Assembly: GCA_016793805.1 (NCBI GenBank)
Contig: JAEUIZ010000028.1
Coordinates: forward strand, 1 to 64,000
DNA: 64,000 nt
Direction: 5' to 3'
From: Phycisphaerae bacterium
Lineage (GTDB): Bacteria > Planctomycetota > Phycisphaerae > Phycisphaerales > UBA1924
In this document: positions 15,286-23,603 of the stretch, one piece after another
Numbering within the stretch: position 1 is the stretch's first letter
Layout: every line of letters starts with the position of its first letter
Notes under the pieces: model-generated
Databases searched by the model: none
What the model saw: only the letters and a program-made list of their open reading frames with translations
What the model was told of the DNA's origin: nothing
Program-made: the position numbers and the translations under genes

Positions 15286-17427
15286 ATGGACAACTACCTG
15301 TGCGTGATGCTCATCATGCTTCAGGCCGGGTCGGTGAAGACGGAGTCCAAGGCGGCCCGCATCATGTTCCGTGACACAGGCCGGTACCCGTCGTTCTTCC
15401 CGGATGTGGACGACGCGAACGGCAACGCGGCCATGCAGCGCGAGCACCCCGATCTCGAACTCAACAACGAGGACGGCGAGGCGCTGGCGATCGGCACGCT
15501 GAGCATCCGGCAAAGCCTCGCGAACGTGCTGCGTCTGACCCGGCCGCTGGTCGTCATCGATGAGGGGCACAAAGCGTACTCGGCCACAGCGCTGAACTTC
15601 ATCGCGTCGCACAACCCGAAGTTCATTCTCGAGTTGTCGGCCACGCCGAACCCCAGGGAGCACATCAGCAACGTGCTGGTCAACGTCACCGGCACGGCCC
15701 TCAAAGACGAGGAGATGATCAAGCTCCCCATCAACCTCATCAACGAGGGGCGGGCCGACTGGAAGCATGCTCTGGCCGCCGCGAAGGAGAAGCTGGACGA
15801 ACTCAACAAGGCCGCCCGGAAGGTCCAGAACAATCAGGACCGCTACATCCGGCCCATCATGCTGATCCGCGTGGAGCGCACGGGTGCGGACCAGCGGGAC
15901 AAGCACGAGATCCACGCCGACGTAGTGCGCGAGCACCTCATCGAGAAGCTTGGCGTGGACAAGGACGAGATCCGGATCAAGTCGTCGTCGAACGACGAGC
16001 TCGCCGAGGTGGACAAAAACCCGGCGTATGAGGGCAAGGGCCTGCTGTCCGACAAGTGCCCGGTGCGCTACATCATCACCAAGGATGCGCTGCGCGAGGG
16101 GTGGGACTGCCCATTCGCGTACGTGCTGGTGGTGCTGTCGAAGACCACGGCGGACACGGCGCTGATGCAGATGGTCGGTCGCGTACTCCGCCAGCCCGGT
16201 GCGAGACTGACCGGCGTGGCGGCGCTGGACGAGTGCTATGTCTTCACCCACGACCAGAATGTGCAGGAAGCGGTCGCCAATGTGCGCCGTGCCCTGGAAG
16301 GCGAGGGCATGGGCGACCTGGCGGCAGGCGTGCGTGCGGCGGGAAAGGGTGTGGTGGCGGGTTCGAAGCGCGTGACGCTCAAGCGGCGCGACGCGTTCAA
16401 GGGCGTGAAGGTCTTTTTGCCGCGCGTGTTGTCGAAGCACTACAGGACCAAGGAATGGCGGGAGTTCGACTATGAGCGGGACCTGCTGCCGCGATTGCCT
16501 TGGGATGCCTTCGAGTTCAAGGGGCGGGACACCTTTTCCCCGGATTCTGCCGAGGGCATCCAGCGATCTCAGGCCCGCGTCGATGTCGGTGACGATGGTG
16601 CGGCAGCCGTGCAAGCAAGCCCCGTGACGACCATTGCCGCGGCGGACGCGCAGTTGGAGACTGCGGCGTTGGCTCGGCTCCTGCTCGATGTCGTACCCAA
16701 CCCTTGGCAGGGCGCACGGATTGTCGATCAGGCGATTGATGCGCTACGCCGGCGCGGCATTTCCGAGGCACGCATCTTTGCCAACCGGTTGGCCTTGTTG
16801 GGCGAGATCAAGGAGGACCTGAAGAAGCAGGTCTACGACGCCGGAGAGGCTTTGTTTCGGCGAATGCTGTCGGCGGTCGAACTGTCGTTCAGTCTGGTCT
16901 CGTCGAATGACCCGAATCTGAACTGGGAGCTCGCGCAGACCCTCGAACTCGATGTACTTGATGCCGATCAGGTGCTTACGCGGCAGAACGGCACGCCGAT
17001 CGACAAGAGCTACCTCGAGCCCATCTACCGCAAGCAGGTCAACGGGCTGGAGGAGAAAGTCGCGTGGTACTTGGACGGGGATGACGCGGTGAAGTGGTGG
17101 CACCGCATCGCGGTCCGTCAGGACTGGTCACTGCAGGGATGGCAGCGCGGGCGCGTGTACCCGGACTTCCTCGCGTGTCTGGATGGAGACGGCTCGGGTG
17201 TGGTCCGGTTCACGGTGCTTGAGACGAAGGGTCTCCACCTCGCCGGAAGCGCCGACACTGCGTACAAGGAGAAGCTGTTCAACCTGCTGACCCAGCACTC
17301 ACAGACCGCCGTTCCCGCGGGCGAGCTGATCCTTGAGCACGGAAAGCAGCACATTCGATTCGAACTGCTCCTCCAGAACGACTGGCAGCAGAGAGTCGGT
17401 GGCGCGCTCGGAGCCGGTTCTTCATGA
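15286..17427 (+). pseudogene. Type III-like restriction helicase/endonuclease, N-terminally truncated
   Basis: The 713 codons begin directly after a TAG. Homology starts mid-domain: SFFPDVDD, helicase motif II VVIDEGHKAY (DEGH, 92-95), motif III L-S-A-T-P-N, ITKDALREGWDCPFAYVLVV (motif V), QMVGRVLRQPG (motif VI). Near the C-terminus is YPDFLAC with ETKG, a PD-(D/E)xK nuclease. The first roughly 300 residues, including the Walker A lysine, are gone, so ATP-driven cleavage is not expected. The cut coincides with the right side of the IS110 element. No type III mod gene is present. The 3' end overlaps the next gene by 4 nt (ATGA), so it is the remains of a longer defence operon. Confidence 0.82.
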
Positions 17428-18482
17428 CCTCCTGGCCCGTCCACGTCGACCTGCTGGATCGCGCGATCCTTGACCTGCTCTGCTCGCTCCGCGCGACATG
17501 GCGCGAGCACGACGCCGACGCGCTCACGGGCACGCAGCATGAGGCCCTGCGGCTGCTGACGGAGGCCGGGCTGGTCGAACGCCGCGTGTGGCTGACGGCC
17601 CGCATGGAGGACCAGCCGGACGAGGTTGATCTGACGGTCGTTGTCAGCGGCGAGGGCGTGACGCCGCGAATCTGGGAGCGGGTCTTCCGGGCCGTGCCGC
17701 AGTGGCTCGACGCCGAAGGCCGCACGCGGGCCCGGGTGACGCTCGCCGCCAGCCGCGTGCAGATCCGCCTGAGCGACCAGGGCGAACTGGCCAGGCACGA
17801 CTACGAGCACCAGTCGCCCTCGAAGCCGTCGGCGGTCGTCGCATTCGTACGCCGGATGGGCTTTCATGCGCACCGCCCGCCGGTGTCGCCGACCGTGCGG
17901 GTCGAGTCGTGCCAGGTGCGGGCCGCCGCGCCCGGTCACGCGGCCCCGAACGCCACGATCATCGCCGCGGCCCAGGCTCGCACGGGCGACGTGACCGTGA
18001 ACAATGTCATCCAGATCGACCCGGCGGCGGTGGTCGCGCAGGTGCTGGCGGCGCTGGCTCAGCAGGCACCAGCCGCGGCTGGGCCGGCCGCGTCCGGGGT
18101 ATCTTCGCCAGGCACTCCGCCCAAGCCCGCCGCATCGCCGAAACCCTCGCCGGGCGTGATGCCCAAACCCGTCCGCCGGGCCGGCGAGTCGTTCGAGTGG
18201 GTGTGCAGCGAGCAGCCCAGCCTCGTGCCGCCGGAGGGCTCGCCCGAGCGGTACACCCGCAAGCAGCACGACTACATCCGCGAGCACGGCGGGCCGTCGT
18301 ATCCGCTGGAGGGCGACCAGCGGTCGACTGTGCCGTCGTGGGACACCCGGTCGCGGTACGTCCGCGAGTACCTGCGGCTGATGGAGGGTCGACGCCGGGA
18401 TTCTCGTCGACGCGGAGAGAGCCGCAGCGCGGTCGGGCCGGACGATTTGGACGACCGCCGGGACGATCCGACGGGGGACTGA
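17424..18482 (+). CDS. Hypothetical protein downstream of restriction helicase
   Basis: The protein has 352 residues and overlaps the helicase stop by 4 nt (ATGA), so it belongs to that operon. I do not recognise the family. The first 130 residues look alpha/beta with a winged-helix-like start (LLDRAILDLLCSLRATW, then GTQHEALRLLTEAGLVERRVW). A middle VNNVIQIDPAAVVAQVLAAL segment is followed by a Pro/Ala linker (about 215-250), and the C-terminal 110 residues are polar with many Arg. There is no signal or membrane helix. The winged-helix-like beginning and the mobile context permit a DNA-related role, but nothing more can be supported. Confidence 0.6.
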   Translation: MTSWPVHVDLLDRAILDLLCSLRATWREHDADALTGTQHEALRLLTEAGLVERRVWLTARMEDQPDEVDLTVVVSGEGVTPRIWERVFRAVPQWLDAEGRTRARVTLAASRVQIRLSDQGELARHDYEHQSPSKPSAVVAFVRRMGFHAHRPPVSPTVRVESCQVRAAAPGHAAPNATIIAAAQARTGDVTVNNVIQIDPAAVVAQVLAALAQQAPAAAGPAASGVSSPGTPPKPAASPKPSPGVMPKPVRRAGESFEWVCSEQPSLVPPEGSPERYTRKQHDYIREHGGPSYPLEGDQRSTVPSWDTRSRYVREYLRLMEGRRRDSRRRGESRSAVGPDDLDDRRDDPTGD

Positions 18483-18489
18483 CCAACCT

Positions 18490-18556
18490 CGCGGATTAAG
18501 CGCGGATATCCGCGCCCATCCACGGGGCAGAAACGCCATCCACGCCGGAATCCGCG
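18490..18556. promoter_or_regulatory. Iterated GCGGAT palindromes upstream of HTH genes
   Basis: CGCGGATT (18490-18497) is followed by the perfect 16-bp palindrome GCGCGGATATCCGCGC (18500-18515), and AATCCGCG (18549-18556) mirrors the first motif. The spacing places them 20-85 bp before the first excisionase-like gene. They are probable operators or Xis/iteron-type binding sites for the HTH proteins that follow. Confidence 0.6.
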
Positions 18557-18575
18557 AATCCGTGCGGTAGGTGGT

Positions 18576-18842
18576 ATGAGCACCACACGAAACGCGCGTC
18601 CCGAGCCGCCCTCAGCCTCCCTAACTTCGCCGCCACGGCCGACACCGCCCCCCGCCTCGGCGCTGGTCACGACCCGCGAACTGGCCGCCGTGCTGGGCGT
18701 GACCGCCGACACGATCCGCGGCTGGGCGAGGTCGGGGCGCATCCCATGCCTGCGAGTCGGGCAGAAGACCCTTCGGTTTGACCGTGAGGCGGTGCTGGCC
18801 GCCATCCGCGACGGGCGCGCCTCGGAAGGGGGTGCGGCTTGA
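18576..18842 (+). CDS. Excisionase-like helix-turn-helix protein 1
   Basis: The protein has 88 residues with a Pro-rich N-terminal 30 residues. It then has an HTH_17/MerR-like fold: VTTRELAAVLGVTADTIRGW, then ARSGRIPCLRVGQKTLRFDR, the usual wing ending in a beta hairpin. Such proteins bind DNA as excisionases or small phage/island regulators. The stop overlaps the TTG start of the next HTH gene. Iterated palindromes directly upstream are its likely sites. Two similar HTH genes in a row suggest duplication with divergence. Confidence 0.75.
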   Translation: MSTTRNARPEPPSASLTSPPRPTPPPASALVTTRELAAVLGVTADTIRGWARSGRIPCLRVGQKTLRFDREAVLAAIRDGRASEGGAA

Positions 18843-19060
18843 ACCGCCTTGCCCCCGACCTGACCGAAGCCCTCCCGCCGCTGCTCACGTACCGCCAGGC
18901 CGCGCAGGTGCTCGGCGTTACCGATCGGACGCTGCGCACGCTGGTGCGTGAAGGCCGCCTTCCCGCCGTGCGGTTCGGCCGGAGCGTGCGAATCGACCCC
19001 GCCGACCTGCGGCGGTTCATCGACAGCGCCAAGCGCGGCGAGAACGGGGGTGCCCGATGA
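18839..19060 (+). CDS. Excisionase-like helix-turn-helix protein 2
   Basis: The protein has 73 residues from a TTG at 18839 that overlaps the preceding TGA. The domain is LLTYRQAAQVLGVTDRTLRT, then VREGRLPAVRFGRSVRIDPADLRRFI, a textbook excisionase/HTH_17 layout with the R-V-x-F/R-G wing. The stop overlaps the ATG of the primase gene by 4 nt. Xis homologues direct excision of integrated islands and often repress the early operon. The integrase it would partner with is 3.7 kb downstream and truncated. Confidence 0.8.
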   Translation: MNRLAPDLTEALPPLLTYRQAAQVLGVTDRTLRTLVREGRLPAVRFGRSVRIDPADLRRFIDSAKRGENGGAR

Positions 19061-20391
19061 GGACCCCGACGACGCCGACGGAAGCCGTGCTGGCCGCGCT
19101 CCGTGCCATCGGTGCGAAGGTCCGGCGCAGCGGCAACGGCTGGTTGTGCACATGCCCGGCGCACGCGGACGCGAACCCGAGCCTGAGCATCGGCACGGGT
19201 GACGACGGCCGATGCCTGCTCCACTGCCACGCAGGCTGTGAGGCCGCAGCAATCGTCGCGGCCCTCGGCCTGGCGATGAAGGACCTGATGCCTGTGCCGC
19301 AGAATGGGGGCAGGTACGCCCCACGCCGTGCGGTTCCGCGCACGACCAGCACGCCAAGCCCGACGGGTATGTACGCGACGGCGGACGAGGCCGTGGCCGC
19401 GCTCGAACGAACACATGGGCCGTGCTCCACGCGCTGGCTCTACCGCGACGCTGCGGGCGAGCCCATCGGCGAGACGGTCCGCTGGGACCTTCCCCGTGGC
19501 CGGAAGGACATCCGCCCGGTGTCCCGCCGGGGTGATGGCTGGGTGAGCGCCGCGATGCCCGAGCCGCGGCCGCTGCTGCACCTGCCGGAGTTGTCGCGGT
19601 TGCCCGACGGAGCGTGGGTCTACATCGTCGAGGGCGAGACATGCGTGGACGCGGCCCGGGTCATCGGCCTCGTCGCCACGACCAGCGCTGGCGGCAGCAA
19701 GGCGGCGGCCAAGTCGGACTGGTCCGTCATGAAGGGCAAGGTCGCGGTGGTCCTCCCCGACCATGACGCCGCGGGTGAGGCCTACGCCGAAGAGGTCACA
19801 CGACTCTGCCAAGCCGCGGGCGCACAGGAAGTCCGCCTGGTGCGGCTCGCCGAGCACTGGACCGCAGTGCCACCCGGTGGCGACCTCGTTGATGTGCTTG
19901 TGATGGAGGGCGGCGATGCCGAGGCCGTGCACGCGAAGATCGACGCTTTCGCCGTGGCGGCCGAGGCAGTCGCGCCGGAGGCACCTGTGGACGACAGGCC
20001 GGACGACCGCCCCGCGTTCGACCTCGCCGCGCTCTTCCCCGCCGCCACCGCTGACATCCGAGACTACTTCGCCGACCTGGCCCGCTCGACGCAGACGCCG
20101 CCGGACATGGCCTCGCTGCTGGGCTTGGCGGTCGCGTCGGCGTGCCTCTGCAACGTCGCGTGCGTTCGCGGGCACGGCGATCACATCGAGCCCGCCGCGC
20201 TGTGGGCGCTGGTGCTCTCAGAGCCCGGCACACGCAAGTCGGCGGTGCTGGCGGAACTGTTGCGGCCGATCCTGAAGTGGGAGGCCGACAAGGGCCGCGA
20301 TATGCGGCCCGTCATCGCTGCGGCGGTATCTCAGGCGTTGTCACATACACGGTTCATCATGCGCGTGCCGTGCGCCGCCGCGGTGCCATGA
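19057..20391 (+). pseudogene. Phage/island primase (CHC2-Toprim) with cut DUF3987 domain
   Basis: The frame has 444 codons. The N-terminal zinc ribbon is WLCTCPAHADANPSLSI with C-H-A-G-C (CHC2-type, about 30-60). A Toprim domain follows: VYIVEGETCVDAARV with its Glu, and VAVVLPDHDAAGEAYAEEV with D-x-D-like acids (about 185-245). The start of a DUF3987 helicase-like domain, EPGTRKSAVLAELLRPILKW, is a Walker-A-like G-T-R-K-S. Homology ends near 20325 and the frame stops after about 20 unrelated residues, so most of the ATPase domain is lost. It overlaps the HTH gene by 4 nt. The family primes replication of mobile elements; this copy is probably inactive as a helicase. Confidence 0.75.
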
Positions 20392-20555
20392 GGCGCATTG
20401 GCAAGACCCGGTTGCAAACCATACTTCGGCGGCTGGAGCAGGCCACGTTCCTGAAGTCGCTTGACGGCTTCCTGCATCTGCTGGACGCGTTCGGGCTTGA
20501 CCGCTTGATTGCGGCTCGAAACTTCCTCTAGGGTTGGTTTGGTGGGAGTGCTCAT
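20331..20555 (-). CDS. Small protein downstream of the Clp-fold protease
   Basis: The protein has 74 residues. The ATG at 20555 is 9 bp after the protease stop, preceded by GAGGGT, so it is translationally coupled. The middle, VKPERVQQMQEAVKRLQERG, is a strong amphipathic helix; the rest is polar. The last 15-20 residues run across the junction with the broken primase, so the true C-terminus may have been lost. It is not recognised. As the partner of an SDH-type protease it could be an adaptor, substrate or inhibitor, which is inference from position alone. Confidence 0.5.
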   Translation of the reverse strand: MSTPTKPTLEEVSSRNQAVKPERVQQMQEAVKRLQERGLLQPPKYGLQPGLANAPHGTAAAHGTRMMNRVCDNA

Positions 20556-20566
20556 GGCGTCAACCC

Positions 20567-21457
20567 TCAAAAGTATGCACGAGAATGGACGAAGATCCCC
20601 GCCTTCACCGTCCGCATGTAGTCCGAGAGGCAGTGGTGGTACTTCCGCACACTGGTCCGTAGGTCGGTGGAGTGGGAATCGGCCTCCGAGAACGCCGCGA
20701 GGTCGTCGATCTTGAGTTTGATATCGTCGCTTTCGAGCGTGAATCGTGAAATGCCTCGTCCGTGCGAGTGCCATCGGGTGTTATCGCTGAGCGCTGTCGC
20801 GATATCCTCGGCCCGCTTCACGCGCATCTCCGGCGTCACCGATGTGCGCTTGGTCTGCGTCTCGGTCCAGTTCTTGAACTTGTAGCTGGCCAGCCACTTC
20901 TTCAGGAGCGTGATCGACAGCGCTCTCGCCTGCTCGAACTGGTGCAACTCGGCCAGGTCAAACTTCGAGAGGAGCGCGAACTCCGCGTTGGTGAGCTCGC
21001 CCCTGCGGTCCTTCTCCAGCAGTCTCTCGTACTGGATGAGGTACGAGAGGGCCGGGACAAAGCGATCCTCCTTCCAAATCTGCGGATCGATCGGACCAAG
21101 CCGTGAGAAGTAGTCCATGTGGATGGAATCGCCGGACATCGCGAAGATCGTCCCGGCGGACATGGCCTTGTCCGGGATGACGAACGCGACGTCGTCGTAG
21201 AACGAGCGGATCGTGTCCACCATGCGCTCGACGACCTCGGCGCTGCCGCCGGGCGTATCAAGGATGACCGCGATGCGCTTCTTCGCGTTTCGCGCGTCAA
21301 GGGCTTCGATCGCGTCACGGACGCCGAGGTCCAAGCCGCTGACGATCGGGCCGTAGACCGCGACCGCGTCGCGATCCATCGCCTTCTCGATGTCGCCGAG
21401 ATGCCGGTCGAGGCTCTCCTTGACGACGGCGTTCAATCCGGTCGGGTCCGCGGCCAT
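20567..21457 (-). CDS. SDH-family Clp-fold serine protease
   Basis: The protein has 296 residues. The ATG at 21457 has a near-perfect ribosome site (GGAGGTGGG). The Clp/crotonase fold is evident: KKRIAVILDTPGGSAEVVER (oxyanion strand and G-G-S), VAFVIPDKAMSAGTIFAMSG with the likely nucleophile Ser in A-M-S-A-G-T, and FSRLGPIDPQIW. This is the pattern of the SDH/serine-dehydratase-proteinase-like relatives of SppA and ClpP. There is no signal or membrane helix, so the protein is cytosolic. In other genomes such genes sit in mobile and defence regions, as here; the substrate is unknown. The reading frame remains open upstream into the 21-bp repeat array, giving heptads such as RVEPSPP, but the ribosome site decides the start. 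Confidence 0.82.
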   Translation of the reverse strand: MAADPTGLNAVVKESLDRHLGDIEKAMDRDAVAVYGPIVSGLDLGVRDAIEALDARNAKKRIAVILDTPGGSAEVVERMVDTIRSFYDDVAFVIPDKAMSAGTIFAMSGDSIHMDYFSRLGPIDPQIWKEDRFVPALSYLIQYERLLEKDRRGELTNAEFALLSKFDLAELHQFEQARALSITLLKKWLASYKFKNWTETQTKRTSVTPEMRVKRAEDIATALSDNTRWHSHGRGISRFTLESDDIKLKIDDLAAFSEADSHSTDLRTSVRKYHHCLSDYMRTVKAGIFVHSRAYF

Positions 21458-21561
21458 CCCACCTCCTGAACACGTGCTCGGGATGATGGTATCACGTTCG
21501 ACCCACGAATGCGACGCATGGGCTGCCGCCCCTGCAACCCCGCCCGGAATGAGGAGCCAGG

Positions 21562-21792
21562 CACGGGCGACGGCAGTTGTGGCGGGTTCGACGCGGGCGT
21601 TCGGGGCGTCGATGCCGTCTGGCGAAAGCCCTGTTGCGACCATCGAAGGCCCGGCGAGGGGCGGCGACGGTTCGACGCGCTCCGTGTAAGGGCCGATGCG
21701 TTCCGCCGAATGCCCGACGCGAGACTGTCAAGGCCCAACGCGCTTTGTGGAAGGCTCAACGGCGCGCGTGGAAGGTCCGACGCGCACCATCG
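21562..21792. repeat. Eleven degenerate 21-bp tandem repeats
   Basis: The period is exactly 21 bp, consensus about AAGGCCCGACGCGCTCCGTGG, with 11 units and the best conservation in the last five (21688-21792). On the minus strand the unit reads as a heptad V-x-P-S-T-x-R, in frame with the protease gene but interrupted by a TGA at 21728-21730. On the plus strand it reads G-(S/P)-T-R-x-V-E, interrupted by TAA at 21687-21689. The 480 bp between the protease start and the next gene hold nothing else that I can identify. Confidence 0.85.
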
Positions 21793-21937
21793 AGTACATT
21801 ATTTTTCGCGCCGCCTCAAGTGACCACCGGCGCACGTCGATGCCCAAGGCTGTTCCGTCACCGGGGCACGACCCGCGATGTAGCGAGTCCGCGACGCCCG
21901 GATACGCCCTTACCGGCCACACGGCCAGGAGGCAATC

Positions 21938-22657
21938 ATGGGCGTCGTTCCTGACACTCGTTTGGGCAAGATCGAGTTCTACGAGGCGCACACGCTCCCC
22001 GGCGGGCCGTGGGCCGCCAACGCCGCGGCTATCGGGCTCACCCCCGCCGCCGTCACCGCGCTGGGCACGCTCACCACGCAGGCCCGCGCCGCGTTCAACG
22101 CCGCCGAGGCTGCCCGCCAGGCCGCCAAGGCCGCCACGCAGAACTTCTATGACAAGGTCCGCGCCATGCACAACGGCCCCGGCGCCGGCAGCGACATGAT
22201 CCAGACCATCCGCACGTGGGCCGAGAGCAAGAACGACCCCAACGTCTACACCCTCGCCCAGATCCCCCCGCCCGCCACGCCCGGCGTCTCGCCGCCCCCG
22301 GGCACGCCCTTCGACTTCACCGTCGGCCTGCTCCAGAGCGGCGCGCTCGAACTCAAGTGGAAATGCAACAACCCCAGCGGCACGCAGGGGACGATCTATG
22401 AGGTGAAGCGGCGCATCGGGGGGAGCGGCAACTTCTCGTTTGTCGGCGCGACCGGCGTCAAGGCGTTCACCGACGACACCGTCGCGGCGGGCTCGCCTTC
22501 GGTCACCTATCAGATCACCGCCGTCCGCAGCACCCAACGCGGCAACCCCGCGCAGTTCACCGTCAACTTCGGCGTGGGCGGCGGGGGGGCGGGGCTGACC
22601 ATCGAGAGCGTGACCGCCGAGGGCGCGGCCGGCGGCCCCGTCAAACTCGCGGCGTGA
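21938..22657 (+). CDS. Hypothetical protein with fibronectin III-like C-terminal domain
   Basis: The protein has 239 residues. The N-terminal half is an Ala-rich helical domain (TPAAVTALGTLTTQARAAF, then EAARQAAKAATQNFYDKVRA) followed by Pro-rich linkers. The C-terminal 100 residues show a beta-sandwich pattern: LELKWKC, IYEVKRRIGG, FSFVGATGVKAFTDD and VTYQITAVRS, as in Fn3 domains. There is no signal peptide. Proteins of this layout recur in planctomycetes with unknown role. The stem-loop at 22701-22726 follows as terminator. It sits where the front part of the integrase gene would be expected. Confidence 0.7.
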   Translation: MGVVPDTRLGKIEFYEAHTLPGGPWAANAAAIGLTPAAVTALGTLTTQARAAFNAAEAARQAAKAATQNFYDKVRAMHNGPGAGSDMIQTIRTWAESKNDPNVYTLAQIPPPATPGVSPPPGTPFDFTVGLLQSGALELKWKCNNPSGTQGTIYEVKRRIGGSGNFSFVGATGVKAFTDDTVAAGSPSVTYQITAVRSTQRGNPAQFTVNFGVGGGGAGLTIESVTAEGAAGGPVKLAA

Positions 22658-22700
22658 ACCCACACTCCCCACGAACCGCGTGACATCACGATTGCTTTCG

Positions 22701-22726
22701 ACGGCCCCGGCACGCGCTGGGGCCGT
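22701..22726 (+). terminator. Stem-loop, probable terminator
   Basis: ACGGCCCCGGC pairs with GCTGGGGCCGT (11 bp, one G-T pair) around an ACGC loop. It comes 43 bp after the Fn3-like gene and is nearly identical to the hairpin at 231-258, including the TTGT that follows. Confidence 0.55.
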
Positions 22727-22736
22727 TGTGTTCATC

Positions 22737-23603
22737 ATGACCATGCTCGGCGAGGTGGGGGGGGCGAAGTGCCGGAAAGTCATCGACGCCAACCCCTTCG
22801 ACTCGCTCAAGAGCGGGCCGACGCCGAGCAAGTACACCCGGTACATCACGCCCGACGAGATCCAGCGGGTCATCGACGCCTGCCCCGACGCGGAATGGCG
22901 GCTGCTCTTCGGGCTCGCTCGGTACGCCGGGCTGCGTATCCCCAGCGAGTCGCACCGCCTCACCTGGGCCGACGTGGACTTCGAGCGGGCACGCCTGACC
23001 GTCCACAGCCCCAAGACGGAGCGGTGGGAAGGCCACGACCAGCGGGTGGTCCCGATCACTCCGAAGTTGATGGCGCTGCTGCGGGAACGCTTCGAGACGA
23101 TGCCCGAGGGCGAGACGCCGCTGGTCACCATCGGCGGCAAGGGGGCGGTCATCCGCCGCGTGCGTCGCATCTGGGCCAAGGCGAGCGTCGAGCCGTGGGC
23201 GCGGTTGTGGCAGACGCTTCGCTCGTCCTGCGAGAAGGAATGGGCGATGACCTTCCCGCAGTTCGCGGTGAGCCGGTGGATCGGGCACAGCATCACGATC
23301 AGCGGCAAGCACTACGCGAACGCCGTGCCGGATGAACTCTTCGAGCGGGCGGCGAAGGCCACGGCCTGCGCGCAGCGCCAGGCGCAGCGGAAGGCGTCGG
23401 ATGGGGCCGGAAACGAGAAGAAACGGGGAAACGGCGCGGATCGCGCTGAAGCGCGGAACTCCGCAGCCAACCCGCAGAATTGGCGGGACTTGCGGCTTGT
23501 TTCCGCAAGTCCCGGAGTTTCGGAAGAATGGAGCCGGGGGGAATCGAACCCCCGTCCCGTGGCAGTCAGCATGCCGCCTCTACGCGTGTGTCTGGCGATT
23601 TGA
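22737..23603 (+). pseudogene. Tyrosine recombinase (integrase), catalytic domain only
   Basis: The 288 codons start at an ATG at 22737 just past a hairpin. The catalytic domain is largely present: GLARYAGLRIPSESHRLTW (first Arg), the HSPKTE lysine hairpin, WQTLRSSCEKEWA (second Arg, with Gln where His is usual), RWIGHSITISGKHYAN (His and the Tyr nucleophile). The N-terminal SAM-like DNA-binding domain (about 100-150 residues) is absent; only the DANPFDSLK linker remains. The 3' end overlaps ssrA by 75 bp and its last residues are antisense of the tmRNA T-arm, as in islands inserted at ssrA. Without the arm-binding domain it is probably inactive, stranding the island. Confidence 0.78.
23484..23514 (-). 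terminator. Perfect 12-bp stem-loop next to ssrA 3' end
   Basis: CGGGACTTGCGG (23484-23495) pairs perfectly with CCGCAAGTCCCG (23503-23514) with a 7-nt loop. On the minus strand it begins 15 bp after the tmRNA 3' end and is its likely terminator, although no T-run follows. It also falls inside the integrase frame, so it may serve as part of the recombination site. Confidence 0.5.

Noticed and set aside
11397..15374. 1325-codon open frame across the ATPase and IS110 genes
   Set aside because: It runs antisense to the H+-ATPase with Arg/His/Pro-rich composition and no domain; both real genes in the region are well supported.
20567..21643. Longer protease start at 21643 including heptad repeats
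   Set aside because: GGAGGTGGG directly precedes the ATG at 21457, and the upstream stretch belongs to the 21-bp array.
21562..21792. 21-bp array as a CRISPR
   Set aside because: Units abut with no spacers, diverge gradually, and no cas gene is near.
23529..23603. Last 25 codons of the integrase frame as a real protein tail
   Set aside because: They are the antisense of the tmRNA T-arm and acceptor; the frame simply runs into the attachment site.
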